Shown: positions 8,313 to 16,269 of the stretch, piece after piece
Numbering within the stretch: the first letter of the stretch is position 1
Layout: each line of letters begins with the position of its first letter
NCBI GenBank assembly: GCA_023390055.1
Contig: JAEWDP010000082.1
Location: forward strand, 1-64,000
Direction: 5' to 3'
DNA length: 64,000 nucleotides
From: Pseudomonadota bacterium
GTDB lineage: Bacteria > Pseudomonadota > Alphaproteobacteria > Rhizobiales > Rhizobiaceae
Program-made: the position numbers and the translations under genes
Notes under the pieces: model-generated
What the model saw: the letters and a program-made list of their open reading frames with translations, nothing else
Databases searched by the model: none
What the model was told of the DNA's origin: nothing

Positions 8313-9446
8313 ATGAATCTATCAACAACAACGACACCAGGTCGTCGGGAGGCTGATCGATTAAACAAGGGTGGAATCCTCCGCAGGATATGGCGGCGAC
8401 CCGAGATGGGTGCCTTTGCGGTCATGGTTCTGGTCGTCGCGGCAATCGCGGTTGCGAGTGGTGGTACGGCATTTAATCCGCTAGGGCTGAAGAATAATCT
8501 TTCTGTCATCGCTCAATTCGGTATCATCGCTACTGGCGCCTGCCTGTTGATGATCGCCGGAGAGTTCGACCTTTCAATTGGTTCGATGATCGGCTTTGCG
8601 GGAATGTCTATGGCAATGTTTCTAAAGTGGGGCCTTCCCTTTGGCATGGGCCCTGCAACTCCGGTATCTGCCTTCTTCCTGACCCTCGTGATGACGCTTG
8701 CTATTGGCTGGTTGATGGGAACCATTGTTGTTCGATCAGGCCTGTCGAGCTTCATCGTGACACTTGCCTTCCTGTTTTTCCTGCGGGGTGCAACTGAAGT
8801 TAGCTTTCGCGTTATCAATAACTCTACGCAAATCTCCGGTCTGCCAGATTTCAAGGAAAGCAGCTGGTTTGCGGATCTCTTCGGCGGGCAGACATTCACC
8901 ATCTTCTATGATGCCTGGTTCTGGCTTGGTGGCAATATCAACCGTGCGGGAGCACAATGGGTGACCGGCTTTGATGCTCGTTTCATGTGGTGGATCATAG
9001 TTGCCGGGATCGCTTGGTTTGTCTTGTCTCGGACACAGGCCGGGAACTGGATTTTTGCGACTGGCGACAATCGGGAAAGTGCGCGCGCCAATGGCGTTCC
9101 AGTTGATAAGGTCCGGATTTCATTGTTCATGACGACCGCATTTTGTGCCACGCTTTTCGCTGCATGCCAGGTGTTCGAAACCAATACTGCAGATGCTTCA
9201 AAGGGAAACCTGAAGGAACTTGAAGCCATCGCGATCGCTGTCGTTGGCGGGACATTGATGACTGGTGGTTTTGGTTCAGTCATCGGCGTCGTCTTTGGCG
9301 CAATTACATTCGGGCTGGTTGCGAATGCGGTGTTCTTCATTCCAGCCATTGATGGCAGCTATTATCGCGTTTTTGTTGGTGCCGTTCTACTCTTGGCGGT
9401 ATTCCTGAATGAAAGCATGCGTAAACGTATCACCGGGGGGCTCTGA
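8313..9446 (+). CDS. Sugar ABC transporter permease (RbsC/XylH/FrcC family)
   Basis: The 377-residue polytopic membrane protein carries the BPD_transp_2 signature: FGIIATGACLLMIAGEFDLSIGSMIGFAGM in the N-terminal third (shown here only by its key EFDLSIGS core), ATGDNRESARANGVPVDKVRI (core TGDNRESARANG) before the last helices, and GGTLMTGGFGSVIG near the C-terminus. It forms the channel for the importer. ATG at 8313 is preferred to one 15 bases earlier because GGGGAGC lies at the right spacing for it. It is separated from the binding-protein gene by a stem-loop. Confidence 0.88.
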   Translation: MNLSTTTTPGRREADRLNKGGILRRIWRRPEMGAFAVMVLVVAAIAVASGGTAFNPLGLKNNLSVIAQFGIIATGACLLMIAGEFDLSIGSMIGFAGMSMAMFLKWGLPFGMGPATPVSAFFLTLVMTLAIGWLMGTIVVRSGLSSFIVTLAFLFFLRGATEVSFRVINNSTQISGLPDFKESSWFADLFGGQTFTIFYDAWFWLGGNINRAGAQWVTGFDARFMWWIIVAGIAWFVLSRTQAGNWIFATGDNRESARANGVPVDKVRISLFMTTAFCATLFAACQVFETNTADASKGNLKELEAIAIAVVGGTLMTGGFGSVIGVVFGAITFGLVANAVFFIPAIDGSYYRVFVGAVLLLAVFLNESMRKRITGGL

Positions 9447-9447
9447 A

Positions 9448-10227
9448 ATGCTGGCACCAGTTATCAGGACCCAGCAACTGACCAAGCGTTTTGGCCCGTT
9501 TACAGCTTTGAGCGGCATTGATCTTGAAATTTTCAGAGGCGAGGTTCACGCTCTTCTCGGTGACAATGGTGCTGGAAAATCTACACTTATTCGTTTGCTT
9601 TCCGGGGTGCATAAACCAAACGGAGGTCAAATTTACGTCGAGGATCAACCCGTGAATTTTCGTTCGCCAAGGGATGCGGGAAAGGTTGGTATCGGCACCG
9701 TCTATCAGGATTTGGCGCTCAATCCCCTGATGAGCGTGACGCGCAATTTCTTCATGGGCCGTGAACTTTGCCGTGGGCTCAAGCCGTTTGGCATGCTGCG
9801 TATGGAGGAAATGGATCAGATCACGCACGATGAAATGATTAAGATTGGTATCGACATTTCTGACCCGCAGCAGGCCGTTGGTACGATGTCGGGGGGACAG
9901 CGCCAGACGCTTGCAATTGCGCGTGCTATCTATTTTGGCGCCAAGGTGCTGATCCTTGATGAACCTACTTCTGCACTCGGTCAGAAGCAGCAAATGGAAG
10001 TTCTGAAGACGATCATGCGGGTGCGTGCGCGAGGTGATATTGCGATTATTTTTATCACCCACAATGAGGTTCACGCCAGGCTGGTTGCGGATCGATTTAC
10101 ATTCATGGCGCTTGGAGAGGTGATCGGTAAAGGGACTAAGGAGGAAATGGCGGGCGCAGATATCCGTCATTTGATGGCCGGAGGTGCCAAAATTCGTGAT
10201 CTGGAAATGGAGCTTGCCGCCATATGA
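9448..10227 (+). CDS. Sugar ABC transporter ATPase with a single nucleotide-binding domain
   Basis: The 259-residue protein has one ABC domain: Walker A GDNGAGKST near residue 43, signature MSGGQRQTLAIARA, Walker B VLILDEPTSALG and the H-loop FITHNEVHA. Most sugar importers of this family (RbsA, XylG) have two fused ATPase domains; the one-domain form is that of FrcA-type systems, where a homodimer works with the permease. ATG at 9448 is one base after the permease stop, with a G-run ribosome site inside the permease's last codons. Confidence 0.88.
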   Translation: MLAPVIRTQQLTKRFGPFTALSGIDLEIFRGEVHALLGDNGAGKSTLIRLLSGVHKPNGGQIYVEDQPVNFRSPRDAGKVGIGTVYQDLALNPLMSVTRNFFMGRELCRGLKPFGMLRMEEMDQITHDEMIKIGIDISDPQQAVGTMSGGQRQTLAIARAIYFGAKVLILDEPTSALGQKQQMEVLKTIMRVRARGDIAIIFITHNEVHARLVADRFTFMALGEVIGKGTKEEMAGADIRHLMAGGAKIRDLEMELAAI

Positions 10228-10538
10228 ATGGCTGAGCCAGAATGAAAAGTTTCAACGGGGGTAACGAGGGGAGGTGGATACAACGCCGCAATCGAGCGGC
10301 CGGTTCTGAACTTTATGACTGAGATCAATTGGTTCCTCTAAGAATATACTGATACCTGAACTCCTGGATCTGAACTGCGCGGCAGGATCAAGATCGTTTG
10401 CCATGAATTCATCAGCTCAGGGAGGACATCCTTTTTCTCTAGATGGCGGCGAGAAACGTTTATTGCCATTATTTGGTCATGCTGGAAGAGATAGTCTGTC
10501 GTTTTGCGAACGAAGAAGCTTTCGAGGAGGACAGGTAG
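10228..10538. other. Intergenic region, nothing recognised
   Basis: The 311 bases follow the sugar-transport operon. No hairpin with a T-tract, no repeat and no persuasive coding frame are visible. A short frame starting at 10403 has no family features. The region presumably holds the end of the operon transcript and the promoter of the small gene at 10539. Confidence 0.4.
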
Positions 10539-10721
10539 ATGGAGAAGGCCTTCTATTCAAAGGAGCAATTGCAGCGATTTTCCCGAGCCCATCAAAAACT
10601 TTGTGCATTTCAAAACATCAATCCACAAAGCAAACCTGGCCGTGATATGGCTCTTCTGTTGCTGGAGCAATGTACTGGAGAAGAATCGGAAGAGATAATG
10701 GTGGCCAAAGTTTCCCACTAG
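10539..10721 (+). CDS. Small hypothetical protein (60 residues)
   Basis: I do not recognise the family. Support for coding is a strong ribosome site (GAGGAGGACAG) ending six bases before the ATG and a balanced, soluble composition with a Lys/Glu-rich start (MEKAFYSKEQLQRFSRAHQK) and an acidic stretch near the end (TGEESEEIM). No signal peptide or membrane segment is seen. It converges on another small gene at 10854-11093. Confidence 0.5.
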   Translation: MEKAFYSKEQLQRFSRAHQKLCAFQNINPQSKPGRDMALLLLEQCTGEESEEIMVAKVSH

Positions 10722-10779
10722 CGTCCTGCGTTCTGCCCAGCAAAATTCAAATGATAGACGATTGTCTTTGTTCTCATAG

Positions 10780-10834
10780 CCGGCAAAATGGTTCATCGAG
10801 ATAGCTTTTGCCAGCGTGTGCCGGGTTTTGCCGG
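10780..10834. terminator. Possible shared terminator: 9-bp inverted repeat between convergent small genes
   Basis: CCGGCAAAA at 10780-10788 is exactly complementary to TTTTGCCGG at 10826-10834, with 37 bases between. A second TTTTGCC at 10806-10812 could pair with GGCAAAA at 10782-10788 instead. The repeat lies between the 3' ends of two convergent small genes, where a bidirectional terminator is expected. There is no long T-tract, so the call is tentative. Confidence 0.35.
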
Positions 10835-10853
10835 ACATCTTTGGCTGCAAAAA

Positions 10854-11093
10854 TCACCACTCGGCTTCAGGATGAGCGACGAAGATAACTCGGTCGGCCT
10901 CAGGACCAAGGGCGGCTTCCAGTAATTCTGTGCAACGGCGGCGCTCCTGTAGAATTCCTTCTTCGATCATTTTCGTGACGTCTCTTTGACCTGCCGTCAA
11001 ATGTTTGGCTGCAATGATCCATGCTGTCTTCGATATATCTCCTGATGATATTGCGCGATCTTCATTCATCGGCTGGGTAGTCGCAGGCGCCAT
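10854..11093 (-). CDS. Small hypothetical protein (79 residues)
   Basis: I do not recognise the family. The ATG at 11093 is preceded by TAGGAGA at good spacing, which supports this start over a longer frame. The product is soluble and mixed-charged, with a likely amphipathic helix (TKMIEEGILQERRRCTELL) and an acidic C-terminus ending AHPEAEW. Many rhizobial genomes carry short proteins with an Arg/Cys-containing EERRRC-like motif, but I cannot assign a role. Confidence 0.5.
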   Translation of the reverse strand: MAPATTQPMNEDRAISSGDISKTAWIIAAKHLTAGQRDVTKMIEEGILQERRRCTELLEAALGPEADRVIFVAHPEAEW

Positions 11094-11380
11094 ATTCCGT
11101 TCTCCTAAAGCTTTGACGGACCATAAATGCCATGACATTGCCCGAAACTGGATTTGATCACCTTGCGTGAAACAAAACATCATTGCTTCGGACATGTGAG
11201 CAAAGGCACAATGACCGTTTGCGGCGTGCGCCAACAGATGGGGGATCAATAAGCAATCCACACATTGCCCGATGTTTATGCTGCTCTATCTGGCACACTG
11301 TGTTCTGCTCTTGCAGCAGGGCAAGTTTAAAGGATTGTCTCTCTTGTATTAAGAAAACGGGTCAGTGTTGAGAGGGTTTT

Positions 11381-11710
11381 ATGGTTTCGAAGATAACCAT
11401 TGGTGTTGCGATCTCTGTGATGTTGTTGTCAGGATGCGTGACTGAAGATCGCTATAATCGGGCACAAGAGGTTCTCAGTGGAAGTCCAGCTGTCAAGCGT
11501 GACGCCATAAACCGCTGCTACATCGGTGCAAACAAGGCTTCTCCGGCTCGAAAGGCGGAGATGGCAAAAATCATGAATGTCAGCCAACGCAGCAATGTCG
11601 CGAAAACCTACTGTCGACGAGCTTTTAATGCGATAGCGAATAAGCAAATAGATTACGATGACTTCAAAAAGCAAAGCCCGGCATTCATTCGCGCTATCCA
11701 AGGTCGCTAA
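11381..11710 (+). CDS. Small putative outer-membrane or periplasmic lipoprotein
   Basis: The 109-residue product starts with a lipoprotein signal peptide: positively charged MVSK, hydrophobic ITIGVAISVML, and the lipobox LSGC with the lipidated Cys at residue 19. The mature part has three further Cys residues near RCYIG and TYCRRAF and is otherwise charged and helical. No known domain was recognised. It sits alone between convergently and divergently oriented genes, with its ATG preceded by a weak GAGGG. Confidence 0.65.
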   Translation: MVSKITIGVAISVMLLSGCVTEDRYNRAQEVLSGSPAVKRDAINRCYIGANKASPARKAEMAKIMNVSQRSNVAKTYCRRAFNAIANKQIDYDDFKKQSPAFIRAIQGR

Positions 11711-11774
11711 GGACTTTGGTCCCGATTGAATGTCATCTTGGTTATGGCAGGCAAGTGATCGCTCTCCTGTCAGT

Positions 11775-13010
11775 CTATCGGCGTAAGGTGATAACCGGCT
11801 TTTCGGATGCGGTCAGTTGGAGCGCTCCATCATTGCCAACGGTAAAGCCTGTAACGTTCTCCAGAACTTCCAGAAAATGATCGCCCTGCTTCATCAATGC
11901 TTCCGGGCAGGCCATCATCGTGGATCCGGCGACTTTGATGCTCAGACTTTCTCCAGTTAGCTGGTAACCTCCAAAATAACGGTTGCAACCGTTTGTTCCG
12001 GCAATCTTGCCGTCTTCAAAGTTTATGGTGATACGCGAAGATTCGATTATATCGTCGCTTTTGATATCCTCCACGCTCCATTCATCTCCGGCCAAGAGCG
12101 CCGATGGCTCACCTGCGCAACCAGTCATTTTCTCACCCTCGACCTGCAGAACAGCACTGGCCGGGTAAGGCATCCCGCTCATCGTGTCATGGCAGACACC
12201 GTCGGTGACTACCAACTCGGCTTTTGCGTCCGGCATGATATATTTTCGGGATATCCCCTCCACTTGCGGCTCTGGCAATGATGCAGTGCGGGTCTCATCT
12301 CCATTGCGGAGCAAGAGCGTTATGGTATTCCCTTGCGCTGTCACCAGCCATCCCGGCTCGTTACCGCGTGCACGCAGCGTGACAGGAGGCTCATCCGTGC
12401 TTTCTCGGCAGGCACCAGGGTTCACGCCAGCAACATTTATTGTCAGCTCATTTCCCTTTGTCCAAATCCACGTGCCGGGCTCCTTGCTGGACGAAAATCG
12501 GCTACCCGAGGCAGTGCGATCTTGTTCCAGATCGATGAACCGGTTGTTGATGAGTAGGCGGGCACCATTTTCGCCGATGAAACCTAGCGTGATTGCCGTA
12601 TCGCCGCAAATCCAGCTTGAGGCAAAACCCATCGGTTCGTTCTGGTTGAGTATTATGGGCTCCAGGTTAAGCGGATCCGAGCCGGCTGGAATGGCCACCG
12701 GGTCAGAAAGCCATGCTGGCTGACCACCGACGAAAATCGCGGAGCGTAGATTGAGGTCCTGATTTTTTGGAATACCGAAGATGAAACCGATGGGAACTTG
12801 CTTCCCACTGGTTGGAAAGGCGTCTTCCAATATGAGATCCCCCTCATTGCTACGCAACTCGTAGACGACCTGGGCATCTTCCGGCAACGCAATCCGTTGA
12901 CGGTAGGTAATAGTGGCACTGATCTCGCGCATCGCCTCCTGTGCCCCAATCGGCATTGCGACAACCGACGCAAGGAGGAAGGTGAACAAAAGTGTAATTG
13001 GTAAGCGCAT
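11775..13010 (-). CDS. Multidomain secreted protein: YbaY/YscW - MliC - COG3650 - META (HslJ) domains
   Basis: The 411-residue protein has a signal peptide (RLPITLLFTFLLASVVAMPIG, cleavage near AQE) and four recognisable segments. Residues about 28-130 resemble the YbaY/YscW chaperone-like domain (ISATITYRQRIALPEDAQV, LRSAIFVGGQPAW). Residues about 145-215 resemble MliC lysozyme inhibitor (SWICGDTAITLGF, TASGSRF, WIWTKGNE). Residues about 220-300 resemble COG3650 (RARGNEPGWLVT, DGVCHDTMSG). The last 105 residues are a META/HslJ domain (FEDGKIAGTNGCNRYFGGY, TMMACPEALM). It probably guards the cell envelope, for example against lysozyme. It lacks a lipobox. The fusion of four modules usually found separately or in pairs is notable. 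Confidence 0.75.
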   Translation of the reverse strand: MRLPITLLFTFLLASVVAMPIGAQEAMREISATITYRQRIALPEDAQVVYELRSNEGDLILEDAFPTSGKQVPIGFIFGIPKNQDLNLRSAIFVGGQPAWLSDPVAIPAGSDPLNLEPIILNQNEPMGFASSWICGDTAITLGFIGENGARLLINNRFIDLEQDRTASGSRFSSSKEPGTWIWTKGNELTINVAGVNPGACRESTDEPPVTLRARGNEPGWLVTAQGNTITLLLRNGDETRTASLPEPQVEGISRKYIMPDAKAELVVTDGVCHDTMSGMPYPASAVLQVEGEKMTGCAGEPSALLAGDEWSVEDIKSDDIIESSRITINFEDGKIAGTNGCNRYFGGYQLTGESLSIKVAGSTMMACPEALMKQGDHFLEVLENVTGFTVGNDGALQLTASEKPVITLRR

Positions 13011-13358
13011 GGCGTTCTTCCCGTCACATCGCTCATTTCTAGCGCATCCATGCATGCAGGTCCAATGGTTGTGCTTGTGGTGGCGACATGCTGCCTATTT
13101 TACTTTTGGCGCTTGATAGATACCAGTCATCCTGTTGCGGCAGGTGTCGTACGAACGTAATTGCCGGGTAGAAGGATACCGAATGCAAAAGGTTGGTCTT
13201 GGTGGGCCCGCCGGTCTGTACGGAGCTCCGCTTAACAACGAACACAAGATGATCGAGGTCATGTAAGGCCGACAATGCAGCTGCAAGTGCGCTTCGATGT
13301 CGCATTTCTATTGTTGTACTGAAACATGGTATCCTATCTGTAGGCAAGGCGTGTGTTC
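13011..13358. other. Intergenic region between divergent genes
   Basis: The 348 bases separate the divergent META-domain and haemoglobin genes. Both promoters must lie here. I see no clear sigma-70 boxes, operator dyad or small gene. A 26-codon frame from 13182 exists but has no support. Confidence 0.35.
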
Positions 13359-13895
13359 ATGACGGGCCTCGAGCAGAAGCAGACAGGTAGTAAATTGCAA
13401 ATGGACAATCAGCTTCAAGGGCGTGCGGCCCATTCGGCAGCAATCAGGCAACAGGCAGAAGCAGAGATGGAGGCACTTGGAATTGATGAAGCGTTCATTG
13501 ATCGCCTTGTCGAGACCTTTTATGCTCGCGTGCTGGAACATGATGAACTCGGCCCCGTCTTCGATGGACGGCTGGCAGGTCGTTGGCCGGAACATATGGC
13601 GAAGATGAAAAGCTTCTGGTCTGCCATTGCATTTCGAAACGGCGGCTATGGTGGAAAGCCCGTACAGGCTCACCTCGGCGTTGCCAACATGACCCCGGCA
13701 CTCTTTCCGAAATGGCTGGAGTTGTTTTCGGCAACTCTTGATGATCTTGCTCCCAACAAGGAGGCGAAGGCATGGTTCATGACTACAGCGGAGCGCATTG
13801 CCCGTAGTTTAACGCTCTCATTGTTTTATAATCCTGCCATGGATGATCCTGCCCTTAGAACTGCCGACGGTGGACTTGGCACAGGAACGAGCTGA
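13359..13895 (+). CDS. Group III truncated haemoglobin-like protein
   Basis: The 178-residue protein matches the truncated globin family, class III: FIDRLVETFYARVLEHDELGP (helix B/C region), ARWPEHM-like helix-E start, MKSFWSAIAF, and PVQAHLGVANMTPALFPKW with the likely proximal haem His in the AHLGV segment. Such proteins bind oxygen or nitric oxide and are linked to nitrosative stress or microaerobic life. The start is uncertain: ATG 13359 has AAGGCG upstream, while ATG 13401 has almost no ribosome site; the conserved fold begins well after both. Confidence 0.8.
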   Translation: MTGLEQKQTGSKLQMDNQLQGRAAHSAAIRQQAEAEMEALGIDEAFIDRLVETFYARVLEHDELGPVFDGRLAGRWPEHMAKMKSFWSAIAFRNGGYGGKPVQAHLGVANMTPALFPKWLELFSATLDDLAPNKEAKAWFMTTAERIARSLTLSLFYNPAMDDPALRTADGGLGTGTS

Positions 13896-13896
13896 A

Positions 13897-13916
13897 AAAC
13901 GCGGCACGAAGCGTTT
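13897..13916 (+). terminator. Weak hairpin after the truncated haemoglobin gene
   Basis: AAACGC at 13897-13902 pairs with GCGTTT at 13911-13916 around an eight-base loop, starting two bases after the stop codon. The three T residues in the descending arm are the only T-run, so termination efficiency is doubtful. Confidence 0.3.
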
Positions 13917-14024
13917 CAAGGCACGCATTGCGCTATGTGAGGACAACATGCCTCCATTGCGTGCATGGGCATTTTCATTCGTCACGAGCGCCTCTATCTG
14001 ATTGCCAGCACACAGGAGTTGGCA

Positions 14025-14168
14025 ATGAACGTTTTCCAGAAGCTTAGAAAATTTGCAACAGATCGGCGCGCTGCACGCGCACTTGATGCTCTCGATGATC
14101 GCACCTTGCAGGATCTCGGTATTTCTCGTTCTCACATCCGTGTCGCTGTTGCCCACGGCACGCGTTGA
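14025..14168 (+). CDS. DUF1127 (YjiS-like) small protein
   Basis: The 47-residue product shows the DUF1127 pattern: an N-terminal basic helix (MNVFQKLRKFATDRRAARAL) followed by LDDRTLQDLGISRSHI. Members are abundant in alphaproteobacteria; some act as RNA-binding regulators of phosphate or carbon uptake genes. AGGAG lies seven bases before the ATG at 14025. It stands alone, so context gives no target. Confidence 0.82.
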   Translation: MNVFQKLRKFATDRRAARALDALDDRTLQDLGISRSHIRVAVAHGTR

Positions 14169-14359
14169 TTGCATTCACGCATCATGCGTCAATGTCTGCC
14201 GGAAACAGTAATATCTAGGTTGCGGGCCATATCGGCAGTGCCGACCGCGCAACATAAATCATGCCTTAAAGGTCGGGCTTAGTGCTTCTGCGCCACAGCC
14301 CGTCATTTAATAGTAGGGCCCAATCTTGAGTACTGAAGGATGCAGGGCTGCCGCTGCGG

Positions 14360-14569
14360 CTAGTCTTCAGCCAGGAGGCTATCGAAGACTTCCATCAGGG
14401 CGTCGGTGATTGCCTGTCCGAGAGAGTTTCCGCTCCGTGCGATCGCATCTTCGTCCATGTCGCGCGCAGCAAGTGCAAGATCGCTGCCTTGTTCAGCCAC
14501 TATTGCACGGGCGCGCTCAATTGCCCACTGGCTGAAATCTGTCCTGTTTTCGATGGTAACGGTTTCCAT
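14360..14569 (-). CDS. Small acidic hypothetical protein (69 residues)
   Basis: I do not recognise the family. The protein is acidic and helical (IERARAIVAEQGSDLALAA, LGQAITDALMEVFDSLLAED) with no signal peptide, membrane segment or Cys. A GCGGGG stretch lies just before the ATG. The composition is regular enough to be coding. It is in the same orientation as the acyl carrier protein upstream of it, about 190 bases away. Confidence 0.5.
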   Translation of the reverse strand: METVTIENRTDFSQWAIERARAIVAEQGSDLALAARDMDEDAIARSGNSLGQAITDALMEVFDSLLAED

Positions 14570-14755
14570 GAGCCCCGCTCAAACTTGTTTCACGACTGCC
14601 AACAGGCTGCATGCTGGCAACACAGTTTGCGTACGCGTCCTTGTCGCCATAATCAATCAGGACTTTCCACTATCGTAATCGATGTTTGCCGATATATGCT
14701 CTTGCTCGCGACTGGAACTCGTCTGCTCTGGTCTAGTAAATAGGGGGTTTAAGCA

Positions 14756-15019
14756 TCAACCTCGGCTTTGCTCGGCGAGGATTTCGGCAACAAAATTGGC
14801 AGTGTCGTCAACCGTAACGAGGCCCTCTGAGACGCTATCCTGGATTTCGATTTCAAATGCCTCCTCAATTTCCATCATGATTTGGACCATTTCGAGCGAA
14901 TCGGCGCCCAGATCATCCGCGATACTGGCATCATCGCTCACAAGCTCAAGTTCGAGGCCGAGCTGCTCCGCAATTATTTCCTTCAGACGTTTCCTGATGT
15001 TGGTCTTGGGATTGTTCAT
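14756..15019 (-). CDS. Acyl carrier protein (stand-alone)
   Basis: The 87-residue acidic protein is an acyl carrier protein: IRKRLKEIIAEQLGLE helix I, then DDLGADSLEMVQIMMEIEEAF with Ser41 of the DSL motif as the 4'-phosphopantetheine site, then FEIEI. It has a slightly longer N-terminus (MNNPKTN) than AcpP. No fatty-acid or polyketide synthesis gene is adjacent, so it is probably a specialised paralogue rather than the housekeeping AcpP (inference). Confidence 0.9.
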   Translation of the reverse strand: MNNPKTNIRKRLKEIIAEQLGLELELVSDDASIADDLGADSLEMVQIMMEIEEAFEIEIQDSVSEGLVTVDDTANFVAEILAEQSRG

Positions 15020-15653
15020 TTCTGTAATCCAAGTAGATCAGTTCCTGACGGTTACCGGTTCCCACACGACGCCGGTAATAGACATTATGTAGTTACCAGC
15101 TTGATGGGCCAATAATGAGGCCGTGGACCAGTAGTTCTAGATGGCGACGAAGGCGTAAAATCTATCGAAGAGCGCAATCGGGCGCCGATTGTGGCTATCG
15201 TTGTGTAGAAATCAGATGGATAGTTGGCAATTGTACCGCCACCGCGATGGGTATGTGAACCGTTGTACTGTTCGGCAAATGGCGAAGAAAAGGTGACAGA
15301 GTCTGCTGTGCTCGGGCTTCCGTCTCGAGGACGACACACATTTGCAATGTCGTTCCGACAAGAACTGCAACTCGGGCACCCCTCGGAACCGGGAAACGAT
15401 TGGCTCTTGAGAGTAAATGCGGCCACTTTGTTCCGTTTCTCAATCGGTTGGCAATTCCGCAAGCGACGTGACACTGGACAGCTTGCTGGCGAGGGTTCTT
15501 TCGAACAGTAGGTGCACCGGGCTCTCTGTCGATCGAGGGCATCTCTTTCCCTGTTCTGCGGATGTTGTCGCTTTCTGCGGTGCCTGCACTTGTCAGTTGG
15601 CGTTTGATCATTGAAACACAACGTATGTCTTTCGTGTTGTCGGGGAAAATGAG
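15020..15653. other. Long intergenic region between divergent genes, content unrecognised
   Basis: The 634 bases separate the acyl carrier protein and the thioesterase. Several frames of up to about 180 codons are open on the minus strand, but their products are rich in Ser, Arg, Cys and Thr with no conserved pattern, so I do not call them. No tRNA, repeat or IS end was seen. A decayed gene cannot be excluded. Confidence 0.4.
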
Positions 15654-16142
15654 ATGGTCAGACAAACAGTCGGAATCCGGATCCATACTGCCACTGTTCG
15701 CGAGGCCTGGGTGGACTACAACGGGCATATGGGTGACTTTGCCTATGGGATTGTGTTTTCCGATGCCACGACTGCCTATATGGACCGCATCGGGATCGAT
15801 GCATCCTACCGGGCAATGACAGGTGCAACTCTGTACACGCTTGATAGCCGAATTGGGTATTTGCGGGAATGTCACGTAGGAGCAATGCTCAACATCGATC
15901 TGTTGGTGCTCGACGTGGATCATAAGCGGATACACATCTTCATGCGGATGGTCGATGCAGATGGTGAAGATCTGGCATTTTGCGAACAGGTGCTGATGCA
16001 TATCTCTCGTTCTGGTGAGGTGCCAAAATCGGCCTCGTTTCCAGTGCTGTCGAGGAACCTTCTGGAGGCAGATCGATCAGACCACATGGTTATTGATCGA
16101 CCCGCCTGGATTGGACGCCGTATCGGGCTTTCGCGCAATTGA
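15654..16142 (+). CDS. Hotdog-fold thioesterase, probable betainyl-CoA thioesterase of carnitine catabolism
   Basis: The 162-residue protein has the 4HBT-like start TATVREAWVDYNGHMGDFAYG, where Asp and His/Asn-Gly-His are typical of the active site, and DSRIGYLRECHVGAMLNID in the second half. The same domain is fused to carnitine 3-dehydrogenase in some bacteria, and as a separate protein hydrolyses betainyl-CoA to glycine betaine and CoA (family knowledge). Here it is a separate gene 2.3 kb from the main carnitine operon and on the same strand, with the orphan binding protein and regulator between. ATG at 15654 follows GGGGAAAATGAG. Confidence 0.72.
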   Translation: MVRQTVGIRIHTATVREAWVDYNGHMGDFAYGIVFSDATTAYMDRIGIDASYRAMTGATLYTLDSRIGYLRECHVGAMLNIDLLVLDVDHKRIHIFMRMVDADGEDLAFCEQVLMHISRSGEVPKSASFPVLSRNLLEADRSDHMVIDRPAWIGRRIGLSRN

Positions 16143-16269
16143 CGTACTGTCGGGGCACGATACTTTTCGTATCATCGAGATGTGGACCGGTTTGAAAAGC
16201 GCTCCAAATCTGGAGATTACTGACGCTTGTGTATCCATTGCAGCGCTGGATGCCGCAAGTTCCGGGTCC

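Noticed and set aside
9430..10170. Minus-strand frame of about 246 codons opposite the sugar ATPase
   Set aside because: It mirrors a clearly functional ABC ATPase and has no recognisable domain.
15195..16001. Long minus-strand frame of about 268 codons opposite the thioesterase
   Set aside because: The product is rich in His, Pro and Ser with no conserved pattern, while the plus-strand thioesterase has family motifs.
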